From contig NZ_SSBK01000005.1 in assembly GCF_004795035.1 (NCBI RefSeq), forward strand, positions 62,001 through 126,000: a DNA stretch of 64,000 bases, read 5' to 3'. Within the stretch, counting starts at the first letter, position 1. The number at the start of each line of letters is the position of its first letter. This DNA is from Streptomyces sp. A0958 (GTDB lineage Bacteria > Actinomycetota > Actinomycetes > Streptomycetales > Streptomycetaceae). A program made the translations under genes and the position numbers. The notes below the pieces were generated by a model. It ran no database searches, was not told the origin of the DNA, and worked only from the letters and a program-made list of their open reading frames with translations. Below, one piece after another: positions 16,881 to 26,369 of the stretch.

Positions 16881-18326
16881 GTGACTGTCAATGACGACGC
16901 GTTCACCAACTGGAAGCACCGCGAGGAAATCGCGGAGTCGATGATTCCGATCATCGGGAAGCTGCACCGCGAGCGGGACGTCACCGTCCTCCTGCACAGC
17001 CGCTCCCTGGTGAACAAGTCGGTGGTGAGCATCCTCAAGACCCACCGATTCGCCCGGCAGATCGACGGCGCGGAACTCTCCGTCACCGAGACCCTGCCCT
17101 TCCTGCAGGCGCTCACCACGCTCGATCTCGGCCCCTCCCAGATCGACATCGGCATGCTCGCCGCGACGTACAAGGCCGACGACCGCGGCCTCAGCGCGGC
17201 GGAGTTCACCGCCGAGGCCGTCGCCGGTGCCACGGGAGCCGACAAGATCGAGCGCCGCGAGCCGCGCGACGTCGTCCTCTACGGCTTCGGCCGCATCGGC
17301 CGCCTCCTCGCCCGGCTGCTCATCGAGAAGGCCGGCTCCGGCAACGGCCTGCGGCTGCGCGCCATCGTCGTCCGCAAGGGTGCGGGCCAGGACATCGTCA
17401 AGCGCGCCTCGCTGCTGCGCCGCGACTCCATCCACGGCCAGTTCCAGGGCACGATCACCGTGGACGAGGCCAACAACCGGATCATCGCCAACGGCAACGA
17501 GATCCAGGTCATCTACTCCGACGACCCGACGTCGGTGGACTACACGGCCTACGGGGTCGACGACGCCATCCTCATCGACAACACCGGCAAGTGGCGTGAC
17601 CGCGAAGGGCTTTCGAAGCACCTGCGGCCGGGCATCGCCAAGGTCGTGCTGACCGCGCCGGGCAAGGGCGACGTCCTCAACGTCGTCCACGGCGTCAACC
17701 ACGAAATGATCAAGCCGGACGAGCAGATCATCTCCTGCGCGTCCTGCACGACCAACGCGATCGTGCCGCCGCTGAAGGCGATGGCGGACGAGTACGGCGT
17801 CCTGCGCGGCCACGTGGAGACCATCCACTCGTTCACCAACGACCAGAACCTGCTGGACAATTACCACGGCTCCGACCGCCGGGGCCGCTCCGCGCCGCTC
17901 AACATGGTCATCACCGAGACGGGCGCCGCCTCCGCCGTCGCCAAGGCGCTGCCCGATCTGGACGCGACGATCACGGGCAGCTCGATCCGCGTTCCCGTAC
18001 CGGACGTCTCGATCGCCATCCTCAGCCTGAAGCTCGGTCGCGAGACCGACCGCGCCGAGGTCCTCGACTACCTCCGCGACGTGTCGCTCACCTCCCCGCT
18101 CAAGCGGCAGATCGACTTCACGACCGCCCCCGACGCGGTGTCGAGCGACTTCATCGGCTCGCGCCACGCCTCCATCGTCGACGCGGGCCCCACCCAGGTC
18201 GACGGCGACAACGCGATCCTCTACCTCTGGTACGACAACGAGTTCGGCTACTCCTGCCAGGTCATCCGCGTCGTGCAGTACATCTCCGGCGTCGAGTACC
18301 CGACGTACCCCGTGCCGGTGCTCTGA
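16881..18326 (+). CDS. gapB: Glyceraldehyde-3-phosphate dehydrogenase, long GapB-type
   Basis: 481 residues from a GTG, about 140 longer than classical GAPDH because of an N-terminal extension (residues 1-130) without obvious motifs. The NAD-binding domain begins VVLYGFGRIGRLLARLLIEK, and the catalytic Cys lies in SCASCTTNAIVPPLKAMADE with a downstream HSFTNDQN. The C-terminal WYDNEFGYSCQVIRVVQYIS is typical. The length and extension match the actinobacterial second GAPDH, which in Corynebacterium serves gluconeogenesis; that role is inferred from the family. It is a single gene ending at a bidirectional terminator. Confidence 0.9.
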   Translation: MTVNDDAFTNWKHREEIAESMIPIIGKLHRERDVTVLLHSRSLVNKSVVSILKTHRFARQIDGAELSVTETLPFLQALTTLDLGPSQIDIGMLAATYKADDRGLSAAEFTAEAVAGATGADKIERREPRDVVLYGFGRIGRLLARLLIEKAGSGNGLRLRAIVVRKGAGQDIVKRASLLRRDSIHGQFQGTITVDEANNRIIANGNEIQVIYSDDPTSVDYTAYGVDDAILIDNTGKWRDREGLSKHLRPGIAKVVLTAPGKGDVLNVVHGVNHEMIKPDEQIISCASCTTNAIVPPLKAMADEYGVLRGHVETIHSFTNDQNLLDNYHGSDRRGRSAPLNMVITETGAASAVAKALPDLDATITGSSIRVPVPDVSIAILSLKLGRETDRAEVLDYLRDVSLTSPLKRQIDFTTAPDAVSSDFIGSRHASIVDAGPTQVDGDNAILYLWYDNEFGYSCQVIRVVQYISGVEYPTYPVPVL

Positions 18327-18334
18327 CGGACGAC

Positions 18335-18372
18335 AGGTCCCGCCCGCCGGTGGTGGCGGGCGGGCGGGACCT
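18335..18372. terminator. Bidirectional terminator between gapB and the EF-G paralogue
   Basis: AGGTCCCGCCCGCC pairs exactly with GGCGGGCGGGACCT across a ten-base loop, between convergent genes. Confidence 0.85.
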
Positions 18373-18376
18373 GCTT

Positions 18377-20476
18377 CTAGGCGATGCCGGAGACCGCCGC
18401 GGGCGCGGGGGCGTACCCCGTCGCCCGGGTGGTGAACGTCCCCCGGCCCTGCGTCCGGCTGCGCAGCCGGGTCGCGTAACCGAACAGCTCGGCCAGCGGC
18501 ACGGTCGCCGTGATCACCGCGGCACCGGCCCGCGCGGTGGAACCGGACACCCTGCCGCGGCGGGCGGCAAGGTCGCCGAGCACCCCGCCGACGGCGTCGT
18601 CGGGCACGGTGACGGTGACCTCGACCACCGGCTCCAGCAGCACCATGGCACTGGCGCGCAGGGCCTCCCGGAGCGCGAACCTCCCGGCCGTACGGAACGC
18701 CATCTCCGAGGAGTCCTTGGGATGGGTGGCGCCATCGGTCAGCGTCACCCGCACCCCGGTCACCGGATGCCCGCCGAGCGGACCCTCGGCCAGGGCGTCC
18801 CGGCAGCCGGCCTCGACCGCCCGCACGTACTCCTGCGGCACCCGGCCACCGACGACCGCCGAACGGAACGCGAACTCCGCAGCCCCCTCGCCGCCCTCGC
18901 CGCCGTCCCCGCCGGTGGCTTCCAGCGGCTCGACATCGAGGACGACGTGCGCGAACTGACCTGCCCCGCCGTCCTGTTTGACGTGCCGGTGGACCAGCCC
19001 GGACACACCGCGCACCAGCGTCTCCCGGTGGGCGACCTGCGGCCGGCCGACCCGGACATCGAGACCGTGGTCGCGGCGGATCTTCTCCGCGGCCACCTCC
19101 AGATGAAGTTCGCCCATGCCCGAAAGAACGGTCTGACCGGTCTCGGAGTCCGTACGCACGGCGAGCGACGGGTCCTCCTCGGCCAGCCGCACCAGGGCCG
19201 CCATCAGCCGCTCCGTGTCCGTGCTGCGCCGCGCCTCCACCGCCACGGACACGACCGGGTCGGCCACCGTGGGCGGTTCGAGGACCAGCGGAGCACCGGG
19301 CGCGCACAGGGTGGCACCCGGGCGGACGGTCTTGGGGCCGATGACCGCGACGATGTCCCCGGCCACCGCCGTGTCCACATCGACGTGACGGTCCGCCTGG
19401 ACCCGCAGGATGCGCCCGACGCGTTCGCTGCGCCGCGTGCCGGCGTCCAGCACCGTTTCCCCCTTCCCGACCGTTCCCGAGTACACGCGCAGATACGTCA
19501 GCCGGCCCGTCGCGGTGGCGTTCACCTTGAACGCCAGCGCTGCGAACGGCCCCGCCGGATCGGCGGCCCGCTCCTGCACCGCCTCACCGAGCATGCCCCG
19601 GACGGGCGGCACGTCGGCGGGGGAGGGCAGATACGCCACGACCGCCTCCAGCAAGGGTTCGACGCCCCGGTTGCGGTAGGCCGAACCGCACAGCACGACG
19701 ACGCCCTCGCCGGTCCGCGTCAGATCCCGCAGCGCCCCGGCCAACGTCCGCTCCGAAAGCTCGGAGCGCGCGCAGAACTCCTCCAGCGCCGACGGGTGCA
19801 GCTCCGCCACCGCCTCCTCCAGCAGCCGCCGGCGCCGGCCCGCCTCCTCCCGCAGCCCGGCGGGCACCTCGGTCTCCTCGTACGCGTCACCGTCGTCGGC
19901 CCACACCAGGGCGCGCATGCGCAGCAGGTCCACGACTCCGCGGAACCGGTCCTCCTGCCCGATGGGCAGCTGGACCACGAGCGGGACCGTGTGCAGCCGC
20001 TCCCGGATCGAGGCGACGGCGGTGTCGAGGTCGGCGCCCGCCCGGTCGAGTTTGTTGACGAAGGCGATGCGCGGGACGGCATGGCGGTCGGCCTGACGCC
20101 ATACGGACTCGCTCTGCGGCTCCACCCCGGCGACCGCGTCGAACACCGCGATCGCGCCGTCGAGCACCCGCAGGGAACGTTCGACCTCGTCGGCGAAGTC
20201 GACGTGCCCCGGGGTGTCGATGAGGTTGATGCGGTGACCGGCCCAGGTGCAGCTGACCGCCGCGGCGAAGATGGTGATGCCCCGGTCGCGTTCCTGCGAG
20301 TCGAAGTCGGTGATGGTCGTACCGTCGTGGACCTCGCCGCGCTTGTGGGTGGTGCCGGTGGCGTAGAGGATGCGCTCGGTGACGGTGGTCTTGCCGGCGT
20401 CGACGTGGGCGAGGATGCCCAGGTTGCGGACGGTGTCGAGTGCGGCGTTGAGGGGACGGTGCTGTTCGTTACGCAC
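18377..20476 (-). CDS. Elongation factor G-like translational GTPase (EF-G paralogue)
   Basis: 699 residues from a GTG after GAAAGG. The G domain has [20 protein letters not shown] (P-loop), [10 protein letters not shown] (switch I), [16 protein letters not shown] and NKLDRAG. Domains II-V follow in EF-G order, with [20 protein letters not shown] in domain III and [24 protein letters not shown] sequence in domain IV. It is standalone, not in the rpsL-rpsG-fusA-tuf operon, so it is a second EF-G-like protein. Such paralogues act in ribosome recycling, late translocation or antibiotic protection. A possible 34-codon leader peptide lies 150 bases upstream in the same direction, which suggests translation-linked control. 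Confidence 0.88.
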   Translation of the reverse strand: MRNEQHRPLNAALDTVRNLGILAHVDAGKTTVTERILYATGTTHKRGEVHDGTTITDFDSQERDRGITIFAAAVSCTWAGHRINLIDTPGHVDFADEVERSLRVLDGAIAVFDAVAGVEPQSESVWRQADRHAVPRIAFVNKLDRAGADLDTAVASIRERLHTVPLVVQLPIGQEDRFRGVVDLLRMRALVWADDGDAYEETEVPAGLREEAGRRRRLLEEAVAELHPSALEEFCARSELSERTLAGALRDLTRTGEGVVVLCGSAYRNRGVEPLLEAVVAYLPSPADVPPVRGMLGEAVQERAADPAGPFAALAFKVNATATGRLTYLRVYSGTVGKGETVLDAGTRRSERVGRILRVQADRHVDVDTAVAGDIVAVIGPKTVRPGATLCAPGAPLVLEPPTVADPVVSVAVEARRSTDTERLMAALVRLAEEDPSLAVRTDSETGQTVLSGMGELHLEVAAEKIRRDHGLDVRVGRPQVAHRETLVRGVSGLVHRHVKQDGGAGQFAHVVLDVEPLEATGGDGGEGGEGAAEFAFRSAVVGGRVPQEYVRAVEAGCRDALAEGPLGGHPVTGVRVTLTDGATHPKDSSEMAFRTAGRFALREALRASAMVLLEPVVEVTVTVPDDAVGGVLGDLAARRGRVSGSTARAGAAVITATVPLAELFGYATRLRSRTQGRGTFTTRATGYAPAPAAVSGIA

Positions 20477-20626
20477 GGCCGGTGGCCTTTCGGGGTGATC
20501 CGGAAGAAGACGGCGCGATGCCCGTACGAGACGGCCCTGGGCCGGGCCGGGCCTGCGAAGCCCGCCGTTCCCTGTGCGAGGAGAGGGTGACGGCTAGTCA
20601 GGACTTGTGAACTGCCCGGGCGTTCG

Positions 20627-20731
20627 TCACGGGGTCCGGGGCCGGCCGCGCAGCCGGCGCCGGGCGCCGTAAGACACCAGGATCACCTCGAACCGCGACG
20701 GGGGGACGACGGCGGCGGTGCGGTGGCGCAC
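20627..20731 (-). CDS. Possible 34-residue regulatory leader peptide upstream of the EF-G paralogue
   Basis: A GTG at 20731 follows GGGGAG at normal spacing and opens a short frame, VRHRTAAVVPPSRFEVILVS, that ends in YGARRRLRGRPRTP and stops at 20627. The Arg-rich end contains Arg-X-Arg steps like those at which macrolide-bound ribosomes stall in known leader peptides. The 150 bases between its stop and the EF-G start can form GC-rich hairpins (for example ACGGC paired with GCCGT). It is too short to trust on coding statistics alone; function inferred from position. Confidence 0.4.
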   Translation of the reverse strand: MRHRTAAVVPPSRFEVILVSYGARRRLRGRPRTP

Positions 20732-21273
20732 GGCGGTCTCCCCTCAACGGTCACGGCGGGCGCGGCGGCGGAGAGCCGGCGCGCGATGTGCGGCGAGTCT
20801 AGGGAGTGGAGCGGGGGCGGGGGAACCGGTTTTTCGGCCGGGCGCCCGCACCGTCGCCGTTCCGTGGCGGACCGGGGACCGTTCCGCGGCGCGCCGGGTG
20901 CGACCGGGAGGCGTGCCGATGCGTCAGGCACGGCCTCGCGGTACCCGGCCGGGGCGCCGGGTACGGGGCTTCCACGCGCCCCGGCATCGGCGGATCGCGC
21001 TCCGGCCGCAGCCGCGCCACTCGGCCGGCGACGCACCCGCGCCCCGGCCGCCCCGCGTGATCAGGGCGTTCACGGGTGAGTGCGGGTCCAGGGCCATCGT
21101 GCGCGCCAGCAGGACGCCGATCACCAGCGGGGCGAGCGAGAGGGCGATGGTGGTGCCGGCACTGGTGACGTGCTGCATGCGAAGGCGCTGTGCGTCGGGA
21201 GCCATGACCCCATTTCAGCGTCCGTGCCCCGGCGCGGGATCGGGTGACGTACTCAGACCGTACGGCCGGGGTA
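20732..21273. other. Region without a confident gene
   Basis: No convincing gene is visible. The minus strand between 21205 and 20924 has a 93-codon frame with one hydrophobic stretch (TIALSLAPLVIGVLLARTMA) that could be a small membrane protein, but its start has a poor ribosome binding site and its tail is Arg/Gly-rich. I do not call it. Confidence 0.5.
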
Positions 21274-21328
21274 CTCAGCACCCCGGGCCGCATGGACCGG
21301 GCGCTCAGCACCCCGGCCGCATGGTCCG
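21274..21328. repeat. Imperfect direct repeat, two units of about 25 bases
   Basis: CTCAGCACCCCGGGCCGCAT followed by GGACCG recurs 30 bases later as CTCAGCACCCCGGCCGCAT followed by GGTCCG. It is non-coding and lies next to a purine-rich tract. Confidence 0.7.
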
Positions 21329-21337
21329 ACCTTTGAA

Positions 21338-21399
21338 GGGTCAGAGGGTCAGAGGGGCAGAGGGGCAAAGGGGCAAAGAATCGAAGGGCCAGAGGGTCA
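21338..21399. repeat. Purine-rich low-complexity tract
   Basis: Short units of the type GGGTCAGA and GGGGCAAA repeat irregularly up to the stop codon of the DUF2510 gene. A comparable tract lies at 33735-33905. Confidence 0.7.
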
Positions 21400-22320
21400 G
21401 GCAGTCGTGCCGGGCCCCGAGCCCGCGCCCGACGCCGCCTTGATGCCCTTGGTGATGTCGTCCAGGACGGACAGCGCCGGGGCCTTGCTGTTGATGTCGA
21501 ACCCCGAGCGGACGATGACCAGCATGTCCTTGGACAGCGGGGAGGGGAAGGCGAGCGACTCGACGTAGCCGTCGTCGCCGTTCTTCGTCACCACCTTCCA
21601 CCGCACCCGGTAGCCCTGCTGGCCGGCCACCGTGACCGCCTCGGACTTCAACTGCTGGTGCGAGGTGATGCCGCCGTAGGTCTTGCCGCCGTAGGCGTTC
21701 TCGGCGTTGGTCTCGATGTCCTTCTCGGCGGTGGCCTTCGCGGTCTTGGTGGTCAGCTCGAGCGCCTCGGCCGGGGCGGAGAACACCCCGCCGCGCACAC
21801 ACTTCTCGTCAGTGGCACCGGGGCAGGCGTACGAACCGGTGGTCACCCCGGCGCCCATGCCCGACTCGCCGTCCCAACCGTCGGGGACCGGGATGCTGAT
21901 GCCGCTGGCCAGGTCCGTCGCGTACCCGTCCTCGGGCTGAGGCTGCCCCTGCTCCGGCGTCTCGCGCCCACCGCCGTTGCCGCTGCTGCCGCCGTTGTCG
22001 CCGTCCCTGCCGTTTCCGCCGCTGCCGCCGCGCTGCCGGTCGGGGCCGGGGGAGGGGGAGGTGGACGGTGCGGAGGCCGTGGTGTCGTTCTTGCCGCCCG
22101 AGTCGTCCGTCAGCAGATAGACACCGCCCCCGATGGCGGCGAGCACCACCACGGCCGCGGTGATGCCGGCCCCGACGCGTATCCGCCGGCTGCGCACGGC
22201 CGCCGGTGGTACGCGCAGGTGGTCGGTCCACTGGGTGCCGTCCCACCAGCGCTCGTGGCGGGGGCCAAATCCTGAATACCCGGGGTCTGGATGCCAGCCG
22301 GGCGGGCTCGTCTGGGTCAC
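21397..22320 (-). CDS. DUF2510-domain membrane-anchored protein of unknown function
   Basis: 307 residues from a GTG at 22320. The N-terminus PPGWHPDPGYSGFGPRHERW is the WD-rich DUF2510 motif found on actinobacterial membrane proteins. One membrane helix (GAGITAAVVVLAAIGGGVYL, about residues 49-68) follows. Then comes a Ser/Gly/Asn/Pro-rich linker of about 70 residues and an extracytoplasmic domain (ISIPVPDGWDGESGMGAG) with two Cys. This C-terminal domain resembles the soluble parts of cell-surface lipoproteins of unknown role. It is monocistronic. Confidence 0.75.
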   Translation of the reverse strand: MTQTSPPGWHPDPGYSGFGPRHERWWDGTQWTDHLRVPPAAVRSRRIRVGAGITAAVVVLAAIGGGVYLLTDDSGGKNDTTASAPSTSPSPGPDRQRGGSGGNGRDGDNGGSSGNGGGRETPEQGQPQPEDGYATDLASGISIPVPDGWDGESGMGAGVTTGSYACPGATDEKCVRGGVFSAPAEALELTTKTAKATAEKDIETNAENAYGGKTYGGITSHQQLKSEAVTVAGQQGYRVRWKVVTKNGDDGYVESLAFPSPLSKDMLVIVRSGFDINSKAPALSVLDDITKGIKAASGAGSGPGTTA

Positions 22321-22520
22321 GCCGGACACCGTATCCGGGTTGCCTGAGAATCCTATGAACCGGGTGCGCCGACCCCCGAGGCGAACCGGGCGGAAGCCGG
22401 AGCCATCTTCCGCCGCTCTTGGTCTAGACAACTGGAGGAGTGGTCGCTAACATCCGCCGACGAGGCGCGGCGGAGCCCGCTACCCGTCGCCCGCCCGATC
22501 GCGGCAGGAGTGAGGCACCT

Positions 22521-23261
22521 ATGGAAGCAACCACTCCCGACCGCCGTTTCGCCGAGGACTACCGCCTCGCCCGGGAGATACCGCGCGACGGGCTCACCGC
22601 CTGGCGGGCGGCCATCGCGGCGGAGGTGGACCTCGCCCCTGGCGCGACCGTGCTGGACGTCGGCGCGGGCACCGGCGCCTTCTCCTCGGCGTTCGCCGAC
22701 TGGTTCGGTGTGCGGGTGCTGGCCGTGGAACCCGCCGCCGCCATGCGGGCACTGATCCCCAGGACCGTGACGATCGAGGCGCTGGACGGGCGGGCCGAGG
22801 CGCTGCCGGTGCCGGACCGCTGCGCGGACGCGGCCTGGCTGGGCTCGGTCGTCCACCACATCGACGATCTGCCCGCCGCCGCACGGGAGTTGCGCCGGAC
22901 GCTGAAGCCCGGCGCCCCGGTGCTCATCCGCAACTCCTTCCCGGGCCGGTGTGCACGTGACCTGCGGGTGCGGTTCTTCCCCGGGGCCGAGCGCATCGTC
23001 GACGGCTATCCCACCGTCGAGCAGACCTGCGCCGCATTCGCCGAAGCCGGCTTCGCCCGCGTCGCGTTGCACGCGGTGCCGCAGGAGAGCGCGCCGAGTC
23101 TCGCCGCGTTCGCCGACCGGATCAGACGGGACACCGACGCGAAACTGCGGGGCCTGGGCGACGACGAGTTCGAGCGCGGCATGCGGCGGCTGCGTACGGC
23201 GGCGGAGCAGGAGCCGGACCGGCCGGCGGTGAGCTGGATGGACCTGCTGGTTCTGGCCTGA
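22521..23261 (+). CDS. Class I SAM-dependent methyltransferase
   Basis: 246 residues. Motif I is VLDVGAGTGAFSSAFADWFG (about residues 43-62), with the acidic end of strand 2 in VLAVEPAAAM and motif IV-like WLGSVVHHIDDLPAA. The fold is that of small-molecule methyltransferases, UbiE/MenG-like superfamily. I chose the ATG at 22521 with GGAG about ten bases upstream. Substrate unknown; neighbours give no clue. Confidence 0.82.
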   Translation: MEATTPDRRFAEDYRLAREIPRDGLTAWRAAIAAEVDLAPGATVLDVGAGTGAFSSAFADWFGVRVLAVEPAAAMRALIPRTVTIEALDGRAEALPVPDRCADAAWLGSVVHHIDDLPAAARELRRTLKPGAPVLIRNSFPGRCARDLRVRFFPGAERIVDGYPTVEQTCAAFAEAGFARVALHAVPQESAPSLAAFADRIRRDTDAKLRGLGDDEFERGMRRLRTAAEQEPDRPAVSWMDLLVLA

Positions 23262-23398
23262 CACCGTCGTGGCGGGGCAGCCCGTGGGGGCGGACGCATG
23301 ACGCGGAGCGACGAGGAGGAGCAGACCGGCCTGTGCGTCGTAGCCGGCCGGGGAATAACCGGCGGACAGCCCCGAGGGCCGCTGGCTAGGCTCACCGA

Positions 23399-24442
23399 AT
23401 GACGTCATCACGCTATCCGCCCAAGCCCCGCCCCGGCGACCGCGTCGCCGTGCTCTCCCCCTCGTCCGGGCTTCCCGGCGTCTTCCCGCTGCCGCACGAA
23501 CTGGGACCGCGCCGCCTCCGCGAGGAGTTCGGGCTGGAGCCGGTGGAGTACCCGTGCACCCGGAAGATGGGCTCCACGCCACAGGAGCGCGCCGCCGACA
23601 TCCACGCGGCGTTCGCCGATCCGGACATCAAGGCGGTCATCTCAAGCATCGGTGGCGACGACCAGATCACCGTGCTGCCCTACCTGGACCGAGAACTGCT
23701 GAGGACCCACCCCAAGCCGTTCTTCGGCTACAGCGACTGCACCAACCTGCTGGTGTTCCTCGACAACCTCGGCATCGTCGGTTACCACGGCGGGTCGGTC
23801 ATGGTCGAGTTCGGGCGCCCCGGCGCGCTGCACCCGATGACGGCCGAGTCCCTGCGGGCCGCGCTCTTCAGCCGTGGCGACCACGAGCTGACCCCGGCGA
23901 AGGAGAGCGGCAGCATCAACGGGCCCTGGGAGGACCCGCGTACCTTCGACAGCGAACCCGAACTGCTCCCCGCCGACGGCTGGACCTGGCATAACGCCGG
24001 GCGCGTGGTCCAGGGGGCGAGCTGGGGCGGCAACCTGGAGATCCTGTCCTGGCTGCTGATGGCCGACCGGGAGATCCTGCCGCCGGACGCGTACGAGGGC
24101 CGGGTCCTGTTCCTTGAGACGTCCGAGGAGATGCCGGGCGCCGACGAGGTGTACTACATCCTGCGGAACATGGGGGAGCGGGGCCTGTTGCGACGCTTCC
24201 CCGCCCTGATGATGGCCCGGGCCAAGAACTGGTCCTTCGACCAGCCGCTCGACACCGCCGCCGGTGAGCTGTACTGCGAGCAGCAGCGGCAGGCGGTGCT
24301 ACGGGCGTTGGAGGAGTACGCCCCCGAGACGATGGCCGTCTTCGACGTCGACCTCGGCCACACGGACCCGCAAGTGATCATTCCGTACGGCGGTCAGATC
24401 CGGGTGGACGGCGTGGACCGCCGCATCGTCGTCACGTACTAG
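23399..24442 (+). CDS. S66-family LD-carboxypeptidase/MccF-like serine peptidase
   Basis: 347 residues. The nucleophile elbow is FFGYSDCTNLLVFL (Ser near residue 111). Conserved Glu/His follow in LFLETSEEMPGADEVYYIL and VDLGHTDPQVIIPYGGQI, giving the Ser-Glu-His triad of the family. There is no signal peptide, so it is cytoplasmic, which favours the MccF side (cleavage of peptide-nucleotide toxins such as microcin C) or muropeptide recycling. The ATG lies about eight bases after a TAGGCT box, so the transcript is probably leaderless. Confidence 0.85.
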   Translation: MTSSRYPPKPRPGDRVAVLSPSSGLPGVFPLPHELGPRRLREEFGLEPVEYPCTRKMGSTPQERAADIHAAFADPDIKAVISSIGGDDQITVLPYLDRELLRTHPKPFFGYSDCTNLLVFLDNLGIVGYHGGSVMVEFGRPGALHPMTAESLRAALFSRGDHELTPAKESGSINGPWEDPRTFDSEPELLPADGWTWHNAGRVVQGASWGGNLEILSWLLMADREILPPDAYEGRVLFLETSEEMPGADEVYYILRNMGERGLLRRFPALMMARAKNWSFDQPLDTAAGELYCEQQRQAVLRALEEYAPETMAVFDVDLGHTDPQVIIPYGGQIRVDGVDRRIVVTY

Positions 24443-24553
24443 CACCGGTTCCGATTCGGATCACCGGGTGGGCCACCGCTGTCACGTTGACGGGCAGATG
24501 TTGCTTCGACCCCGGAGATGCAGGTGTGGTGCCTCCTCTGTGACCCGATCTTC

Positions 24554-24568
24554 TGTGGTCCGACCACA
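24554..24568. promoter_or_regulatory. FadR/LutR-type operator upstream of the regulator gene
   Basis: TGTGGTCCGACCACA is a perfect 15-base palindrome with the GTC-N-GAC core of the FadR subgroup of GntR regulators. It lies 60 bases before the regulator start and matches the site before lutA, so it is probably autoregulatory. Confidence 0.75.
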
Positions 24569-24628
24569 TGGCATGTGTGACATAGTCGGGATATGCGTAC
24601 AGGTCGGAACAGGGAGTGGGAGTAGCGG

Positions 24629-25390
24629 ATGCCTGTCGAGTGGCAGCCCGTGCGGCAGGCCCGTACTCATGAACTCGTACTGCAGAGCATCGAGGAGCAG
24701 GTCTTCGCCGGGAAGCTCAGGGCCGGCGACCGGCTGCCGCCCGAACGTGAACTCGCCCCCGTCTTCGGGGTGAGCCGTTCCGCGCTGCGCGAGGCGCTCC
24801 GGGTGCTGGAGACCATCGGGGTACTGGTCGCGCATCCCGGCCGGGGGCACGACTCGGGAGCCCGCATCGTGCGCAACCCGGACGATGCGCTCGGGCGGCT
24901 GCTGCGCCTCCACTTCGCCCTCGGCAGCTACAGCCTGCACGACGTGATGGAGGCCCGCGTCGCCCTGGAGCGCGCCAGTTTCGCCGCCGCCGCGGTGCAC
25001 GCCTCGGACGAGGACCTGGACGCGGCGGGCGCGATCGTCTACCGGATGTCGCGCGAGGGCATCCTGCCGGAGGAGTTCAACGAGCTCGACACCCAGTTCC
25101 ACGTCAAGGTGGCGAGCAGTTCGGGCAACGCGCTCACCTCGACGTTGACCGCCGCGGTGCGGGAGTCCGTACGTCCCCTCATCCTGCGGGCCCTGGAAGA
25201 GGTGGACGACTGGCCGGCCACCCAGGCACACCTGAACCGCCAGCACAGCGAGATGCTGAGGTTCGTGCGCACCGGCCACGGCGAGGAGGCGGCCGATCTC
25301 GCCGAGCGGCACATCCGCGGTTTCCACGGCACGCTGGTCGACGAGGACCGGACCGGCGCCGGCGACGAGGACGGCGGCGGCATCGAGTAG
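24629..25390 (+). CDS. lutR: FadR-subfamily GntR regulator, probable lactate-utilisation repressor
   Basis: 253 residues. The winged helix at residues 10-75 has RLPPERELAPVFGVSRSALR and EALRVLETIGVLVAHPG. The FCD effector domain follows, with metal-ligand residues in ARVALERASF, DTQFHVKVASSSGN and the C-terminal HSEMLRF and ERHIRGFH. It is followed by a terminator and then lutABC in the same direction. The TGGTC-N-GACCA palindrome occurs before both units, the expected pattern for an LldR/LutR-type repressor released by lactate. Confidence 0.85.
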   Translation: MPVEWQPVRQARTHELVLQSIEEQVFAGKLRAGDRLPPERELAPVFGVSRSALREALRVLETIGVLVAHPGRGHDSGARIVRNPDDALGRLLRLHFALGSYSLHDVMEARVALERASFAAAAVHASDEDLDAAGAIVYRMSREGILPEEFNELDTQFHVKVASSSGNALTSTLTAAVRESVRPLILRALEEVDDWPATQAHLNRQHSEMLRFVRTGHGEEAADLAERHIRGFHGTLVDEDRTGAGDEDGGGIE

Positions 25391-25410
25391 CGACGGCGTG
25401 ACAACAGTGC

Positions 25411-25462
25411 GGGGCCGGTGCGTGGACCTGGGTGAACCAGGGACACGCACCGGCCCCTTTTT
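25411..25462 (+). terminator. Intrinsic terminator after the lut regulator
   Basis: A perfect 14-bp stem, GGGGCCGGTGCGTG with CACGCACCGGCCCC, encloses a 19-base loop and is followed by five T. It separates the regulator transcript from lutABC. Confidence 0.93.
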
Positions 25463-25565
25463 CTGTACCTCTCTCCGCACGTCTCTCTCTGCATGTCGAG
25501 CCCCGGCACCCGGCGAGAGCGGCCCTGGCACGCGTGTGCACCGGCCAAAATCGGACGGAGGCTAG

Positions 25566-25580
25566 TATGGTCGGACCACA
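25566..25580. promoter_or_regulatory. FadR/LutR-type operator upstream of lutA
   Basis: TATGGTCGGACCACA differs by one outer base and the centre from the perfect palindrome at 24554. It lies 22 bases before the lutA ATG, overlapping the likely start of transcription. Confidence 0.75.
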
Positions 25581-25601
25581 ACTCGCGATCGGGGAGGCTC
25601 C

Positions 25602-26369
25602 ATGCGTATCGGACTCTTCGCCACCTGTCTGGGAGACACGCTCTTCCCCGAGGCGGTGAAATCCACCGCGGTGCTGCTGGCCCGCCTGGGCCACGACGTG
25701 TTGTTCCCGCCGGGCCAGACCTGCTGCGGCCAGATGCACGTCAACACCGGGTACCAGCGCGAGCCGGTCCCGCTGGTGCGCAACTTCGCCGAGCAGTTCG
25801 GCGACACCTCGATCGACGCCGTCGTCGTGCCGTCGGGCTCGTGCGCCGGCTCGGTCCGCCACCAGCACGAGATCATCGCCGAGCGGTACGGGGACGCGGC
25901 CCTGCGCGCGGGCGTCGCCACCGTCAAGGCGAAGACGTACGAGCTCTCGGAGCTGCTGGTCGACGTGCTGGACGTGACCGATGTCGGCGCCTACTTCCCG
26001 CACCGGGTCACGTACCACCCCACCTGTCACTCGTTGCGCATGCTGCGGGTCGGCGACAAGCCGCTGCGGCTGCTGCGGGCCGTCGACTCGATCGACCTGG
26101 TCGAGCTGCCCGAGGCGGACGCCTGCTGCGGGTTCGGCGGCACCTTCGCCGTGAAGAACGCCGAGACGTCGACGGCGATGCTCCAGGACAAGATGCGCAA
26201 CGTCACCGCGACCGGCGCCGCCGTGTGCACCGCGGGCGACTCGTCCTGTCTGATGCACATCGGCGGCGGGCTCTCCCGGATCACCTCCGGCACCCGCACC
26301 CTGCACCTGGCCCAGATCCTCTCGTCCACCCGCACCTCGCCGCACGTCCTGACGGAGGCCGCCCGATGA
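25602..26369 (+). CDS. lutA: LutA, L-lactate-utilisation Fe-S oxidoreductase subunit
   Basis: 255 residues. It carries two cysteine-rich CCG domains characteristic of the YkgE/GlpC family: CCGQMH near residue 42 and CCGFGG near residue 175, each with additional Cys (SGSCAGS, HPTCHS, GDSSC). With LutB and LutC it oxidises L-lactate to pyruvate in the cytoplasm. It is the first gene of a tightly coupled operon; its stop overlaps the lutB start as ATGA. Confidence 0.93.
   Translation: MRIGLFATCLGDTLFPEAVKSTAVLLARLGHDVLFPPGQTCCGQMHVNTGYQREPVPLVRNFAEQFGDTSIDAVVVPSGSCAGSVRHQHEIIAERYGDAALRAGVATVKAKTYELSELLVDVLDVTDVGAYFPHRVTYHPTCHSLRMLRVGDKPLRLLRAVDSIDLVELPEADACCGFGGTFAVKNAETSTAMLQDKMRNVTATGAAVCTAGDSSCLMHIGGGLSRITSGTRTLHLAQILSSTRTSPHVLTEAAR

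Noticed and set aside
20924..21205. Small membrane protein of 93 residues on the minus strand
   Set aside because: Only one hydrophobic stretch, a weak ribosome binding site and an Arg/Gly-rich tail typical of random GC-rich frames.
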